Below, one piece after another: positions 7,798-17,510 of a stretch of 64,000 bases of DNA. The DNA comes from an uncultured Ruminococcus sp. (GTDB lineage: Bacteria; Bacillota; Clostridia; Oscillospirales; Ruminococcaceae). Under the pieces are notes generated by a model. That model was not told where the DNA came from. It searched no databases and was given only the letters and a program-made list of their open reading frames with translations. The stretch spans positions 36,032 to 100,031 of the forward strand of contig CADCFQ010000006.1 of the NCBI GenBank assembly GCA_902800795.1, given 5' to 3'. Positions within the stretch are counted from its first letter, which is position 1; each line of letters opens with the position of its first letter. A program made the translations under genes and the position numbers.

Positions 7798-10700
7798 ATG
7801 AATGATATCCTGCGTATCGAAGCGGTCTTTGCAAAAACCTTCGGGCTTGGCGATGCTGTGAGCCATGTGCCCGTGATAAGGGACATGACTGTCACAAACA
7901 CAAGTGCTGAGGAGTGTACGGGTCTGGAGCTCAGGCTTCATTTTGACCCGGCCTTTGCTCAGGATGTGACCCTGCCCGTTACGGCGGTTGGGGCCGGCGA
8001 GACCCTGAGAGTGACTCCCGTGGAGCTTTGCATAGATGCGATGATGCTCTCAAAGCTCACCGAGAACACCCCGGCAAGGCTTTTTGCAAGCGTTTGGAGG
8101 GGAGAGGAGGCTCTTTGCCGCCAGCAGGAGGAGATAGACCTTATGCCTGCAAACCTCTGGTGCGGCACCGGGAAGCTCCCCGAGACTGTCTGCACCTTTG
8201 TAACTCCGGATGCGGCGAGCGTAAAGCAGATACTTGACAGCGCCTCCGCCCTTATGCAGCAGTGGACGGGAGATTCACGCTTTCTCGGATATCAGACCCA
8301 GGATATAAATAACGTAAAGCAGCAGGCAGGAGCTATCTTTGAAGCCATTAAGGCTATGAAGCCCGGCTATGTCAATCCGCCGGTGAGCTTTGCCCAGCCG
8401 GTGGCTGTGCGTTCGGCGGATGTTCTGTGTGCCGAGGGCAAGGGCACCTGTCTTGACCTTTCGCTGCTCTATGCTTCCTGTCTCGAAGCGGCAGGCCTTG
8501 CTCCGCTGGTGATCTTTTTGGAGGGTCACGTTATAGCCGGCGTGTGGCTGGAGGAGCAGACCTTTGCAGACTGCGTGAATGACGATGAGACCGCTATACA
8601 GAAGCGCCTTGCCGACCAGGCAGAGGAGATACTCTGTGTTGAGTGTACCGATATGGTGGGCGGCAGGAGCATAGCCTTTGACACCAGCGTCGAGAACGGA
8701 AAAAGACATTTCTTCTCGAATGACAGGTTCGATGTCTGCGTGGATGTAAGGCGTTCGAGAGCCGGCGGTATCGGTTCGGGAGCCGCAGCCGCAAAGGAGG
8801 GGATGAAGATAACCGTCTCCGACGCTCTTTCGGCAGGTGCGCCGAAGGCTATCGGAATGGAAAAGATAGGCGTTGCAAAAGGCGAGAGGGAAATGGGACG
8901 TGAAAAGGTGTGGGAGCGAAAGCTTCTCGATCTCACACTGCGCAACTCCCTTCTTAATTTCAGGGCGACCAAGAACACCCTGCGCCTTGTCTGCTCGGAC
9001 CTTGCAAAGCTTGAAGACACAGTGTGGAACGAGAAGGACCTTCTTGTGTGCGAGGCTCCGTCGGGGCTCATCGCCTCCGCAGACAGCAGGGACATCGAAG
9101 CGGTCGTTGACAGCGGCCTTGTACAAAACATCAGTGAGCAGGAGCTTGCAAGCGGAAGGGTAAGGAGCTTTGCGTCCCCGTCAGAGCTTGACCGCACCCT
9201 GAAGAGCATTTACCGCTCGGCCAAGACCTCTCTTGAAGACAACGGCGCAAACACGCTGTTCCTGGCTCTCGGTTTTCTCAAATGGTATGAATCGGACGTA
9301 TCTCAGAAAGCGAGATATGCGCCCTTGATACTTGTGCCTGTAGACCTTGTGAAGAGCATAAGGAACCACGGCTATGTGATAAGGACCCGTCAGGAAGACC
9401 CCCAGGTCAACATCACTTTACTTGAATATTTAAGGCAGGATCACGGCATAGACATAACAGGCCTTGATCCTCTGCCCCAGGACGAGAACGGAGTGGACAC
9501 AGCGCTTGTGTTCAATACCGTGCGTCAGGCTATAATGGACAAGAGCCGCTGGAACATCCTCGATCTTGCATATCTGGGACTGTTCTCCTTCGGCCAGTTC
9601 GTTATGTGGAACGACCTCAGATCCCGTCTTGATGAGCTGATGGAGAACCATGTGGTGCGCAGCCTTATCGAGGCGAAGCTGATGTGGCAGCCAAAGGAGC
9701 AGACCGTAACTGCCGAAAACAGCGACCGCACTGTGTCTATGGCGGATGTTGCCGTTCCGATGATAGCAGACTCTTCCCAGCTGTCCGCTGTGGTCATGGC
9801 TTCAAAGGGCGAGAGCTTTGTGCTCCACGGACCTCCCGGAACCGGCAAGAGCCAGACTATCACAAATATGATCGCAAATGCGCTCTATCAGGGCAAGTCG
9901 GTGCTTTTTGCGGCCGAGAAGATGGCGGCGCTGAGCGTTGTTAAAAAGAGGCTCGCAGGGATAGGGCTTGACCCGTTCTGCCTGGAGCTTCACTCGAACA
10001 AGACAAACAAGAGCGTTGTGCTCTCACAGCTGGAAAAGGCTCTCGAGGTAGGCAGGATAAAGCCTGCCGCAGACTATGAGCAGACGGCTGCGAAGTGTGA
10101 GGAGCTCAAGGGTGAGCTCAACCATATAATGGACGCTCTCCACGACCCGAGAAAATGCGGCGTGTCCCTTTATGATTCTATCGGCATATTCCGTGAGAAC
10201 CTTGGATTCAAGGACGTGCTGACTCTTGACGATGCCTTTCTGGCATCTCTTGATGCCGCCGGCCTTGAAAAGGCGCTGGAGCTTACGGACAAGTATGCTT
10301 CCGCCGCAGAGGAGATAGGCGTTTTTGTCGGGCATCCCTATAAGGCTTATAACGGTCTCAATTACTCTATCGAGCTTCGTGACAGCTTTGCTAAGGATTG
10401 CCGTGACACGGTGGCTCTTGCTGCCGCTGCTGCAAACGGTCTCTCTCTGCTGGGACAGACGATGAATGTGACAGGCACCGACAGAAAGACCGCCGAGGGT
10501 CTTTGCGGTGTTGCCGAGGCATCCGCTGTGGGCGGTGCGGCTCTTGAAGGGCTGATACTTAATGCAGATATCGAAAGCCTTTGCGCAGCCCTGGAGGGGC
10601 TTTGCCGGAAAGGCGAGGAGCTCAGCTCTCAGAAGGCTCAGGTGCTGGCTGATTATGAAAAGGGCATCTTTGACTATGATTGTCAGACCGCCAGAAGAGC

Positions 10701-13494
10701 ATATAAGGAGGCAAGCGCCAAGTGGTTCCTGGGTCGTTATTTCGGCGTCAAGAAATGCGTGAGCGCTCTTTCGGCCTATTCAAACAAGGCAATAACTAAG
10801 CAGAACATAGGCGCCGAGCTTGACAGGCTCTGTGTTGTTAACGATATAAGACAGGAGATAGCGGCAGCACCGGCTCCGGCGGTCACTGCGGCAGGCGCCC
10901 TCTGGCAGGGCGAGAACACCGACTGGGCAGCTTTAAGAGCCGCAGTTTCAAAATCGAAGCTGCTGGATCAGGCCTATAAGGATCTGGGTCAGGCGCCCTC
11001 TCAGGGTCTGCCGGCCTATTCCGAGCAGACCGTCCGTGCCGCACAGGATATCCGTGCGTTCACGGCTTCCTGCGACAAGCTTTCAAATGAATACAGAGCC
11101 GACCTCTCCGAGGCCGAGACCTCTGCAAGCTGGATAAACGATGTTAAGACCACCCTTGATGTCTTTGCCGCTAACCTTACGGATATGCGTGAGAAGGTCA
11201 TCTTCAACCAGTGCGAGACTCAGCTTCGTGAATTCGGACTTGCAGGCGTATGCGCAGCATACAGGACGGGCAGGGTCCTGCCCTCACAGCTAAGAGGGTG
11301 TCTCCTCTGTGCTGTCCATTATCAGCTGGCGCTGTCCTATATAAGAGAGGATCAGAGGCTCTGCTCTTTCAGCGGCAAGCAGGCCGAGGACATTATCGCA
11401 AGGTTCTCCGAGGTCACCGAGACTTATCGCACGCTGACTGTTACACAGCTCGTTTCAAAGCTGTCGGCTAACATCCCCAGCGCTGTCGGCGGCTCCGCCG
11501 CATCCTCGGAGATAGGCATACTCAAAAAAGCCATAAAGAACAACGGCCGTATGCTGTCCATAAGACGGCTCTTCGAGCAGATACCCACCCTGCTTCGCAG
11601 GCTCTGCCCGTGTATGCTTATGAGCCCCATATCGGTGGCGCAGTATATAGACCCTGCGTTCCCGAAGTTTGACCTTGTCATCTTCGACGAGGCTTCACAG
11701 CTGCCCACAAGCGAAGCTGTGGGAACTATCGCCAGGGGCCAGAACGTTATTGTGGTGGGCGACCCGAAACAGCTGCCGCCCACAAGCTTCTTCAAGTCGG
11801 ACAAGACCGACGAGGACAATCCCGAGCAGGACGACCTGGAGAGCCTGCTTGACGACTGCCTTGCTCTTTCTATGCCCCAGGAGTACCTCAAATGGCATTA
11901 CCGTTCAAAGCATGAGAGCCTTATCGCTTTCTCAAATATGAAGTATTATGACAACAAGCTCTACACCTTCCCGTCGCCCGGCGACATGGTGTCCCAGGTC
12001 AAGCTCATCCAGCTTGAAGGAAGCTATGACAAGGGCGGTACCAAACAGAACCGTGCCGAGGCCGAGGCTGTTGTGGCCGAGATAATGAGGAGGCTAAGGG
12101 ACGAGAAGCTAAGAAACGACAGCATAGGCGTTGTTACCTTCTCCCTTGCCCAGCAGAACCTTATCCAGGATCTTCTCGAGGACGAGTTTGCGGCTGATCC
12201 CGATATTGCGGAGTTCGATGCGCAGTCCAAGGAGCCTGTGTTTGTAAAGAACCTTGAAAACGTTCAGGGCGACGAGCGTGACGTTATCCTGTTCTCGATA
12301 GGCTACGGCCCCGACAAGGAGGGCAGGGTGTCTATGAACTTCGGCCCGCTCAACCGTGAGGGCGGCTGGAGAAGACTCAACGTAGCGGTCACAAGATCGA
12401 AGAAGGAAATGATGATCTTCTCCGTTCTCAGACCCGAGCAGATAGACCTTTCGAGAACAAGATCCCAGGGCGCAGAGGGACTGCGTGCATTCCTGGAGTT
12501 TGCCCAGAGGGGCAAGAACGCTGCTGCTGCCGACAGATCGGAAAAGTCTGCGGATACGCTGGTCAATGAGATCGCTGACAGGATCAGGGAGCTTGGCTAT
12601 GATTGCAGCTGTTCTATCGGTGCGTCCGAGTACAGGCTGGATATAGGCGTCGTGGATCCGGATGACCCCGAGAAGTATATGCTTGGAATAATGCTGGACG
12701 GCAGGAACTGCCGTAAAGCGCCTTCCGCAAAGGACAGGTTCGTTTCCCAGCCTTCTGTTCTGGAAGGCCTTGGCTGGAGACTTCTGAGAGTGTGGACCCT
12801 TGACTGGTTCGATGACCCGGAGAGAGTCATGGCACAGATAAAGGAAGCTATCGCCAATGCGAAAAAGCCTGTTGAAAAGGCAGAGACCCAGGCGGCAGCC
12901 CCTGTTTTCGAGCAGGCGGAGCCTGCGGCAATGGGCTCGGCTGCCATAAGCTATCGCTGTGCTGATATCGGGATCCTCGGAAATATGCAGGACTTCTATC
13001 TTGAAAAGAATGAAAAAGCGACTCTTGACTGTATGCGTGATATTCTCCTTGCAGAAGCGCCCATCGAGAGAGGGCTGTTTATGAAGAGAGTGTTCGCAGC
13101 CTGGGGCATCGCAAGATCGACCCAGAAGGCAGAGGTGCGCTTTGCGAGCCTTATGTCGAAGCTGGACAAGCAGATAACCGCTGACAGCGAGAATGCTTTC
13201 CTCTGGGGAGAGGGTATGGACACGAGCTGTATGTCCTATTACCGTACACCTACTGCCGAGGTCACACGGAGCATCGAGGAGATAGCTTCCCAGGAGATCA
13301 TCTGCGCTATGCTGGAGGTGCTGGACGAGCAGCTGGGTCTTGATGAGAGCGACCTTATCCGTGAGACAGCCAAGAAGCTGGGATTTCCAAGGATAACCGC
13401 AGCTATCGAGAACACCGTGCGTTTTGCTGTTGAAAAGGCTATGGCAGACGGACGGATCACCGAGCAGGACAACCGGAAGATCGTAAGATGCTGA
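7798..13494 (+). CDS. Giant DUF4011/superfamily I helicase-nuclease (DUF3320 family)
   Basis: A protein of about 1,898 residues when started at ATG 7798; an earlier in-frame start at 7738 would overlap the methyltransferase gene. The N-terminal third has WERKLLDLTLRNSLLNF, the DUF4011 signature. Helicase motifs follow: Walker A HGPPGTGKSQT (about residue 677), Walker B FDEASQLPTSEA (about 1295), VVGDPKQLPPT (about 1319) and the motif VI region LNVAVTRSKKEM (about 1530). Residues about 1600-1690 look like the MTES_1575/Vsr-like nuclease domain (GASEYRLDIGV, GLGWRLLRVWTLDWFDD). The C-terminus has a DUF3320-type segment (EEIASQEIICAMLEVLDEQ). Relatives are often discussed with antiviral defence; a DNA repair role is equally possible. 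It lies outside the mobile element. Confidence 0.85.
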   Translation: MNDILRIEAVFAKTFGLGDAVSHVPVIRDMTVTNTSAEECTGLELRLHFDPAFAQDVTLPVTAVGAGETLRVTPVELCIDAMMLSKLTENTPARLFASVWRGEEALCRQQEEIDLMPANLWCGTGKLPETVCTFVTPDAASVKQILDSASALMQQWTGDSRFLGYQTQDINNVKQQAGAIFEAIKAMKPGYVNPPVSFAQPVAVRSADVLCAEGKGTCLDLSLLYASCLEAAGLAPLVIFLEGHVIAGVWLEEQTFADCVNDDETAIQKRLADQAEEILCVECTDMVGGRSIAFDTSVENGKRHFFSNDRFDVCVDVRRSRAGGIGSGAAAAKEGMKITVSDALSAGAPKAIGMEKIGVAKGEREMGREKVWERKLLDLTLRNSLLNFRATKNTLRLVCSDLAKLEDTVWNEKDLLVCEAPSGLIASADSRDIEAVVDSGLVQNISEQELASGRVRSFASPSELDRTLKSIYRSAKTSLEDNGANTLFLALGFLKWYESDVSQKARYAPLILVPVDLVKSIRNHGYVIRTRQEDPQVNITLLEYLRQDHGIDITGLDPLPQDENGVDTALVFNTVRQAIMDKSRWNILDLAYLGLFSFGQFVMWNDLRSRLDELMENHVVRSLIEAKLMWQPKEQTVTAENSDRTVSMADVAVPMIADSSQLSAVVMASKGESFVLHGPPGTGKSQTITNMIANALYQGKSVLFAAEKMAALSVVKKRLAGIGLDPFCLELHSNKTNKSVVLSQLEKALEVGRIKPAADYEQTAAKCEELKGELNHIMDALHDPRKCGVSLYDSIGIFRENLGFKDVLTLDDAFLASLDAAGLEKALELTDKYASAAEEIGVFVGHPYKAYNGLNYSIELRDSFAKDCRDTVALAAAAANGLSLLGQTMNVTGTDRKTAEGLCGVAEASAVGGAALEGLILNADIESLCAALEGLCRKGEELSSQKAQVLADYEKGIFDYDCQTARRAYKEASAKWFLGRYFGVKKCVSALSAYSNKAITKQNIGAELDRLCVVNDIRQEIAAAPAPAVTAAGALWQGENTDWAALRAAVSKSKLLDQAYKDLGQAPSQGLPAYSEQTVRAAQDIRAFTASCDKLSNEYRADLSEAETSASWINDVKTTLDVFAANLTDMREKVIFNQCETQLREFGLAGVCAAYRTGRVLPSQLRGCLLCAVHYQLALSYIREDQRLCSFSGKQAEDIIARFSEVTETYRTLTVTQLVSKLSANIPSAVGGSAASSEIGILKKAIKNNGRMLSIRRLFEQIPTLLRRLCPCMLMSPISVAQYIDPAFPKFDLVIFDEASQLPTSEAVGTIARGQNVIVVGDPKQLPPTSFFKSDKTDEDNPEQDDLESLLDDCLALSMPQEYLKWHYRSKHESLIAFSNMKYYDNKLYTFPSPGDMVSQVKLIQLEGSYDKGGTKQNRAEAEAVVAEIMRRLRDEKLRNDSIGVVTFSLAQQNLIQDLLEDEFAADPDIAEFDAQSKEPVFVKNLENVQGDERDVILFSIGYGPDKEGRVSMNFGPLNREGGWRRLNVAVTRSKKEMMIFSVLRPEQIDLSRTRSQGAEGLRAFLEFAQRGKNAAAADRSEKSADTLVNEIADRIRELGYDCSCSIGASEYRLDIGVVDPDDPEKYMLGIMLDGRNCRKAPSAKDRFVSQPSVLEGLGWRLLRVWTLDWFDDPERVMAQIKEAIANAKKPVEKAETQAAAPVFEQAEPAAMGSAAISYRCADIGILGNMQDFYLEKNEKATLDCMRDILLAEAPIERGLFMKRVFAAWGIARSTQKAEVRFASLMSKLDKQITADSENAFLWGEGMDTSCMSYYRTPTAEVTRSIEEIASQEIICAMLEVLDEQLGLDESDLIRETAKKLGFPRITAAIENTVRFAVEKAMADGRITEQDNRKIVRC

Positions 13495-13608
13495 TCATCT
13501 GCGGCTTTAATGCAGGCGTATAGAGATAAGACTAGCTGCAAAAGAATTAAAAGCCAAAACCAGGCTCAGCCCCGAGCCGGACAAAGCCCTGACCCAGCAC
13601 AAAGCCGT

Positions 13609-13664
13609 GGGCGAGGGAATTGGGTGCAGGTGCACGCACCTGCGTGCACGCACCTGCCTCGCCC
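13609..13664. repeat. GC-rich nested palindrome in the intergenic region
   Basis: An outer stem GGGCGAGG (13609-13616) / CCTCGCCC (13657-13664) encloses GCAGGTGC (13626-13633) and two copies of its complement GCACCTGC (13636-13643 and 13650-13657), separated by GTGCAC. The 292-bp gap between the helicase gene and nfnA otherwise holds only the promoter below. The palindrome may act as a terminator or a mobile-repeat remnant; no T-tract follows it. Confidence 0.6.
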
Positions 13665-13671
13665 CTGGGAC

Positions 13672-13700
13672 TTGCAATTTTGGGGATTATGGTGTATAAT
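13672..13700 (+). promoter_or_regulatory. Promoter of nfnAB
   Basis: TTGCAA (13672-13677) and a perfect TATAAT (13695-13700) are spaced by 17 bp, 86 bp upstream of the nfnA start. The GTGGAGGAAC ribosome site precedes the ATG. Confidence 0.75.
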
Positions 13701-13786
13701 AGAAAAGATAAGCTGATAGTTTCGTGCTTTAAAGGGGCAGAAATGTCCCTTTGGTACTGATATACTTTTAGTGTGGAGGAACTTTT

Positions 13787-14623
13787 ATGTTTCGTATTGT
13801 AAGGAAAGAAAGATTAAACCAGGCCGTCGTTCTGTTCGAGATCGAAGCGCCGTTCATTGCGGCAAAGGCAAGGGCAGGACAGTTCGTTATCGTGAGAGCC
13901 AACGAGCAGGGCGAGCGTGTGCCGTTCACCATAGCGGATTATGATGCCGAAAGGGGCACTATCACTATCATAATCCAGGTCATCGGCGGAACGACCATGG
14001 AGCTTGACAGGCTGGGTGTCGGCGACTGCATCAAAGATGTTGCAGGCCCTCTGGGTGTGGCTACCGAATACGGCGATGCCAAGAGAGTTGCCGTTGTAGG
14101 CGGCGGTGTCGGCTGTGCCATAGCTTATCCCCAGGCAAAGGAGCTGACAAAGCTGGGCGCCGAGGTGGATATGATAGCAGGCTTCAGGAACAAGGATATC
14201 ATCATCCTTGAAAACGAGATGAGAGCAGTTTCAAAGGAGCTTCATATCTGCACAGATGACGGTTCCTACGGAACCAAGGGCTTTGTTACCGACAAGCTGG
14301 AGGAGCTTTTCAATTTGGGAAAGAAGTTTGATCTTGTCATTGCTATCGGCCCTGTTATAATGATGAAATTTATATGCGCTGTAACAAAGAAATACGGGAT
14401 AAAGACCATCGTGTCCCTTAATCCCATTATGATAGACGGCACAGGTATGTGCGGATGCTGCCGTGTAACTGTGGGCGGCAAGGTAAGATATGCCTGCGTT
14501 GAGGGCCCGGATTTTGACGGCCACCAGGTGGATTTTGACGAGCTTATCCGCCGCAACGGCGCATATAAAGAGCATGAGAAGGATCACGTTTGCAGACTTA
14601 CGGGAGGTGTGAGAAATGGCTGA
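13787..14623 (+). CDS. nfnA: NfnA/SudB-type FAD-NAD(P)H-binding ferredoxin-NADP reductase subunit
   Basis: A 278-residue flavoprotein with a ferredoxin reductase fold. The FAD-binding part has PFTIADYD and the NAD-binding part has the GGGVGCAIAYPQAK loop (about residue 105). The C-terminal cysteine cluster GMCGCCRVTVGG (about residue 222) binds a [2Fe-2S] cluster. In NfnAB the small subunit takes electrons from NADH, and bifurcation links this to ferredoxin and NADP+. The next gene starts 8 bp before its stop and encodes the matching large subunit, which supports the Nfn reading over a stand-alone SudB or PyrK role. Confidence 0.85.
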   Translation: MFRIVRKERLNQAVVLFEIEAPFIAAKARAGQFVIVRANEQGERVPFTIADYDAERGTITIIIQVIGGTTMELDRLGVGDCIKDVAGPLGVATEYGDAKRVAVVGGGVGCAIAYPQAKELTKLGAEVDMIAGFRNKDIIILENEMRAVSKELHICTDDGSYGTKGFVTDKLEELFNLGKKFDLVIAIGPVIMMKFICAVTKKYGIKTIVSLNPIMIDGTGMCGCCRVTVGGKVRYACVEGPDFDGHQVDFDELIRRNGAYKEHEKDHVCRLTGGVRNG

Positions 14624-16001
14624 TATGAGCCTGAAGAAGACTCCCGTTGCCGAGCAGGACCCAAAGGTGAGAGCAAGAAACTTCGATGAGGTCACTCTCG
14701 GATACACAGCCGAGCAGGCTATGCAGGAAGCCGAGCGCTGCCTTAACTGCAAGAACAGACCCTGTATGCAGGGCTGCCCCGTTGGGGTGAGGATACCCGA
14801 GTTTATAGAGAAGGTCCGTGAGGGAGACTTTGCGGCCGCTTATGATATCATAAAGTCAACGAACTCTCTGCCGGCTGTCTGCGGAAGAGTCTGCCCCCAG
14901 GAAAACCAGTGCGAGGGCAAATGCGTCAGGGGCATAAAGGGCGAGCCTGTCGGTATAGGCAGACTCGAGCGCTTCTGCGCTGACTATATGGCAGATAAAC
15001 AGGTACAGACTGAAAAGCCCGAGCCCAACGGCCATAAGGCTGCTGTTATAGGCGCAGGCCCTTCGGGACTCACCTGTGCCGGCGACCTTGCTAAGCTTGG
15101 CTATGACGTTACAGTGTTTGAAGCTTTCCATACCGCAGGCGGTGTGCTTTCCTACGGCATTCCTGAATTCAGGCTGCCCAAGGCTATCGTTGCCGCAGAG
15201 GTGGAGAACCTTAAAAAAGCAGGCGTCAAGATAATGACAGATATGGTAATAGGCAAGGTGTTCTCCATAGACGAGCTTTATGACAAGGGCTATGAGGCCG
15301 TGTTTATTGGCTCGGGAGCAGGACTTCCCAGGTTTATGGGAATAGAGGGCGAGACCCTTGTGGGTGTTTATTCGGCAAACGAATATCTTACAAGGATAAA
15401 CCTGATGAAGGCCTATAAGGACGACCACCCCACACCGATAAAGAACAGCCGAAGTGTGGCTGTTGTGGGCGGCGGAAATGTTGCTATGGACGCTGCAAGG
15501 TCGGCTATGAGACTTGGCGCTGAGCACGTTTATATTGTCTACAGGCGCTCGATGGAAGAGCTCCCTGCTAGAAGGGAAGAGGTAAACCACGCTGTTGAAG
15601 AGGGCGTAGAGTTTCTTACCCTCAGAAATCCAAAGGCCGTTATCGGTGACGATGAGGGCAGGGTCAGAGCACTCGAGTGCATCGAGATGAAGCTGGGCGA
15701 GCCTGACGAGAGCGGAAGAAGAAAGCCCGAAGCTGTGGAAGGCTCCGAGTTCGAGCTTGAATGTGACACTGTTATCATGGCGCTGGGAACATCTCCGAAC
15801 CCCATGCTAAGAGCGACTACCCCCGGTCTTGACACGGACAGGAGAGGCTGCCTTGTGGTGGACGAGAACGAGATGACCACCAAGGACGGCGTTTTTGCCG
15901 GCGGCGACGCTGTCACCGGAGCGGCTACGGTCATCCTTGCAATGGGTGCCGGAAAGAAGGCAGCGCAGTCGATAGATGCCTATATAAAGGGCAAAGAATG
16001 A
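14616..16001 (+). CDS. nfnB: NfnB/GltA-type NADPH-dependent glutamate synthase-like subunit
   Basis: A 461-residue flavoprotein. The N-terminal cysteines CLNCKNRPCMQGCPVGV (residues about 43-59) and CGRVCPQENQCEGKC (about 89-103) hold two [4Fe-4S] clusters. A first dinucleotide motif AVIGAGPSGLTCAGDLA (about 143) and a second VAVVGGGNVAMDAARSA (about 285) bind FAD and NADPH, and the end DGVFAGGDAVTGAATVI is the usual flavin contact. Automatic pipelines often call this gltA or gltB small subunit. With nfnA directly overlapping, an NADH-dependent reduced ferredoxin:NADP+ oxidoreductase is the better call. It would supply NADPH for biosynthesis. Confidence 0.87.
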   Translation: MADMSLKKTPVAEQDPKVRARNFDEVTLGYTAEQAMQEAERCLNCKNRPCMQGCPVGVRIPEFIEKVREGDFAAAYDIIKSTNSLPAVCGRVCPQENQCEGKCVRGIKGEPVGIGRLERFCADYMADKQVQTEKPEPNGHKAAVIGAGPSGLTCAGDLAKLGYDVTVFEAFHTAGGVLSYGIPEFRLPKAIVAAEVENLKKAGVKIMTDMVIGKVFSIDELYDKGYEAVFIGSGAGLPRFMGIEGETLVGVYSANEYLTRINLMKAYKDDHPTPIKNSRSVAVVGGGNVAMDAARSAMRLGAEHVYIVYRRSMEELPARREEVNHAVEEGVEFLTLRNPKAVIGDDEGRVRALECIEMKLGEPDESGRRKPEAVEGSEFELECDTVIMALGTSPNPMLRATTPGLDTDRRGCLVVDENEMTTKDGVFAGGDAVTGAATVILAMGAGKKAAQSIDAYIKGKE

Positions 16002-16018
16002 AATTTTTGTAAAACCCC

Positions 16019-16047
16019 TTGCATAAGACGGACAAATCTGTTATACT
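16019..16047 (+). promoter_or_regulatory. Promoter of yajC
   Basis: TTGCAT (16019-16024) and TATACT (16042-16047) are spaced by 17 bp, 48 bp upstream of the yajC start codon. The GAAGGAATTT ribosome site precedes it. Confidence 0.65.
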
Positions 16048-16094
16048 AGGTTTGTTGTTAGTGTTTTTTCAAATAATGAAAGAAGGAATTTAAA

Positions 16095-16406
16095 ATGGAT
16101 CTTACAGTTTTTGCAGCCCAGCAGGCTTCTGCAGGCCAGCTGGCTATGACATTCCTGCCTCTGGTGCTCATCCTTGCGGTGTTCTATTTCATCATCATCA
16201 GACCCCAGAGAAAACAGGAAAAGCAGGACGCTCAGATGAGAGACAATCTCGAGATCGGCGATGAGGTCGTTACAAACGGCGGTATCGTAGGCATCGTGTT
16301 CCAGATCAAGGAGGACACAGTTGTTATCGAGACCGGCGGAGACCGCAGCAAGATCAGAGTAAAGAAGTGGGCTATCGCCAAGAACGAGACGGTTCACGAC
16401 GACTAA
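16095..16406 (+). CDS. yajC: Preprotein translocase subunit YajC
   Basis: A 103-residue inner-membrane protein that associates with SecDF at the Sec translocon. It has one N-terminal transmembrane helix (about residues 22-38, FLPLVLILAVFYFIII) directly followed by the family hallmark RPQRKQEK. The soluble beta-rich domain contains GDEVVTNGGIVGIV. Length is normal for the family. It has its own promoter and terminator and is monocistronic. Confidence 0.93.
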   Translation: MDLTVFAAQQASAGQLAMTFLPLVLILAVFYFIIIRPQRKQEKQDAQMRDNLEIGDEVVTNGGIVGIVFQIKEDTVVIETGGDRSKIRVKKWAIAKNETVHDD

Positions 16407-16422
16407 GAAGACAAGCGAAAAA

Positions 16423-16454
16423 CGGCGTATCTATGATGATGCGCCGCTTTTTTT
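16423..16454 (+). terminator. Intrinsic terminator of yajC
   Basis: CGGCGTA pairs with TGCGCCG (one G-U pair) across a 10-nt loop, followed by seven T residues. It begins 17 bp after the yajC stop. Confidence 0.75.
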
Positions 16455-16690
16455 GCGCCAAATGGTGTGCTCTGTGGGGATGGGTGTTGTCATTATGTTG
16501 AAATGCGAGTGCAAAATTTGGGCAGAATGATAAATAACAGAGAAAATTTTCGTAAACTGTTGGCTTTTTGAGGGTTTTGTGCTATAATTACATTGGTTTG
16601 TTTTGTACTGTTTGAGGGGATAGTGTGCCCTCAAGCTGATAAAAGCGCCGGCGCAGAAGGCTGCGCTGTCAGATGATGCAGGGCGATAGA

Positions 16691-17473
16691 ATGAAGAATT
16701 ATGATAATGATAAAAAGAATAACGATAAGGGCCGTGACGGCCTCCAGCTGATAGTCGGACGAAACCCCGTTACAGAGGCGCTCAAATCCGGAAAGCTCAT
16801 CGATACGGTTTTCGTTGATCCTGACGCAAAGGGGTCGATAGCCAACATTGTGAGGCTTGCCAAGCAGAACGGTATCGTGGTAAAACAGGCAAGGGGCGAA
16901 AAGCTCGACCGGATGTCCGCAGGGGCTTCACACCAGGGCGTTGCAGCTATGGTGGCCTGCGCCGAGTATTCCACAGTGGAGAAGATGCTGGAGGATGCGG
17001 CTGCAAAAGGGGAGGATCCTTTCCTCATCATCTGTGACGAGATAGAGGACCCCCATAACCTTGGCGCTATAATCAGGACTGCCGAAACAGCAGGCGCTCA
17101 CGGGGTGATAATCCCGGAGAGGAGAAGCGCTTCCCTCAATGCCACGGTCTATAAGACCTCGGCAGGTGCGGTGAGCTGGATGCCTGTCGCAAGGGTGAAG
17201 AACTTAGCGGCCTGTATAGATGACCTTAAAAAGCAGGGCGTCTGGATCTACGGGACAGACGGCTCCGGCGAGGATTACAGGAGCGTTTCCATGAAAGGAG
17301 CCATGGCACTGGTAGTCGGGTCCGAGGGCTTCGGTATGGGACGGCTTATAAAGGACAAATGTGATTTTCTTCTAAGTCTGCCGATGAAAGGCAGGATAAA
17401 TTCTCTCAATGCCTCGGTTGCCGCAGGGATATTTATGTATGAAGCGGTGAGACAGAGACAGGAGCAGGGCTGA
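16691..17473 (+). CDS. rlmB: 23S rRNA 2'-O-methyltransferase, TrmH/RlmB type (SpoU)
   Basis: About 260 residues. The N-terminal substrate-binding domain has VGRNPVTEALKSG. The C-terminal knotted SPOUT domain has the three family motifs: DPHNLGAIIRTAE (motif 1, about residue 118), VVGSEGFGMGRL (motif 2, about 208) and LPMKGRINSLNASVAAGIF (motif 3, about 232). The predicted role is ribose methylation in the 23S peptidyl transferase region, using SAM. In-frame ATGs exist at 16673, 16676 and 16691, all with weak ribosome sites; I prefer 16691. A TATAAT box lies near 16580. The gene ends 37 bp before the next one and may share its transcript. Confidence 0.88.
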   Translation: MKNYDNDKKNNDKGRDGLQLIVGRNPVTEALKSGKLIDTVFVDPDAKGSIANIVRLAKQNGIVVKQARGEKLDRMSAGASHQGVAAMVACAEYSTVEKMLEDAAAKGEDPFLIICDEIEDPHNLGAIIRTAETAGAHGVIIPERRSASLNATVYKTSAGAVSWMPVARVKNLAACIDDLKKQGVWIYGTDGSGEDYRSVSMKGAMALVVGSEGFGMGRLIKDKCDFLLSLPMKGRINSLNASVAAGIFMYEAVRQRQEQG

Positions 17474-17510
17474 AGGCTCTGCTTTGAATCAGCGAAAGGA
17501 GAGGTCTTAA

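Noticed and set aside
13510..13716. A 68-codon frame across the nested palindrome
   Set aside because: It has low-complexity composition, no ribosome site, and overlaps the palindrome and the nfnA promoter.
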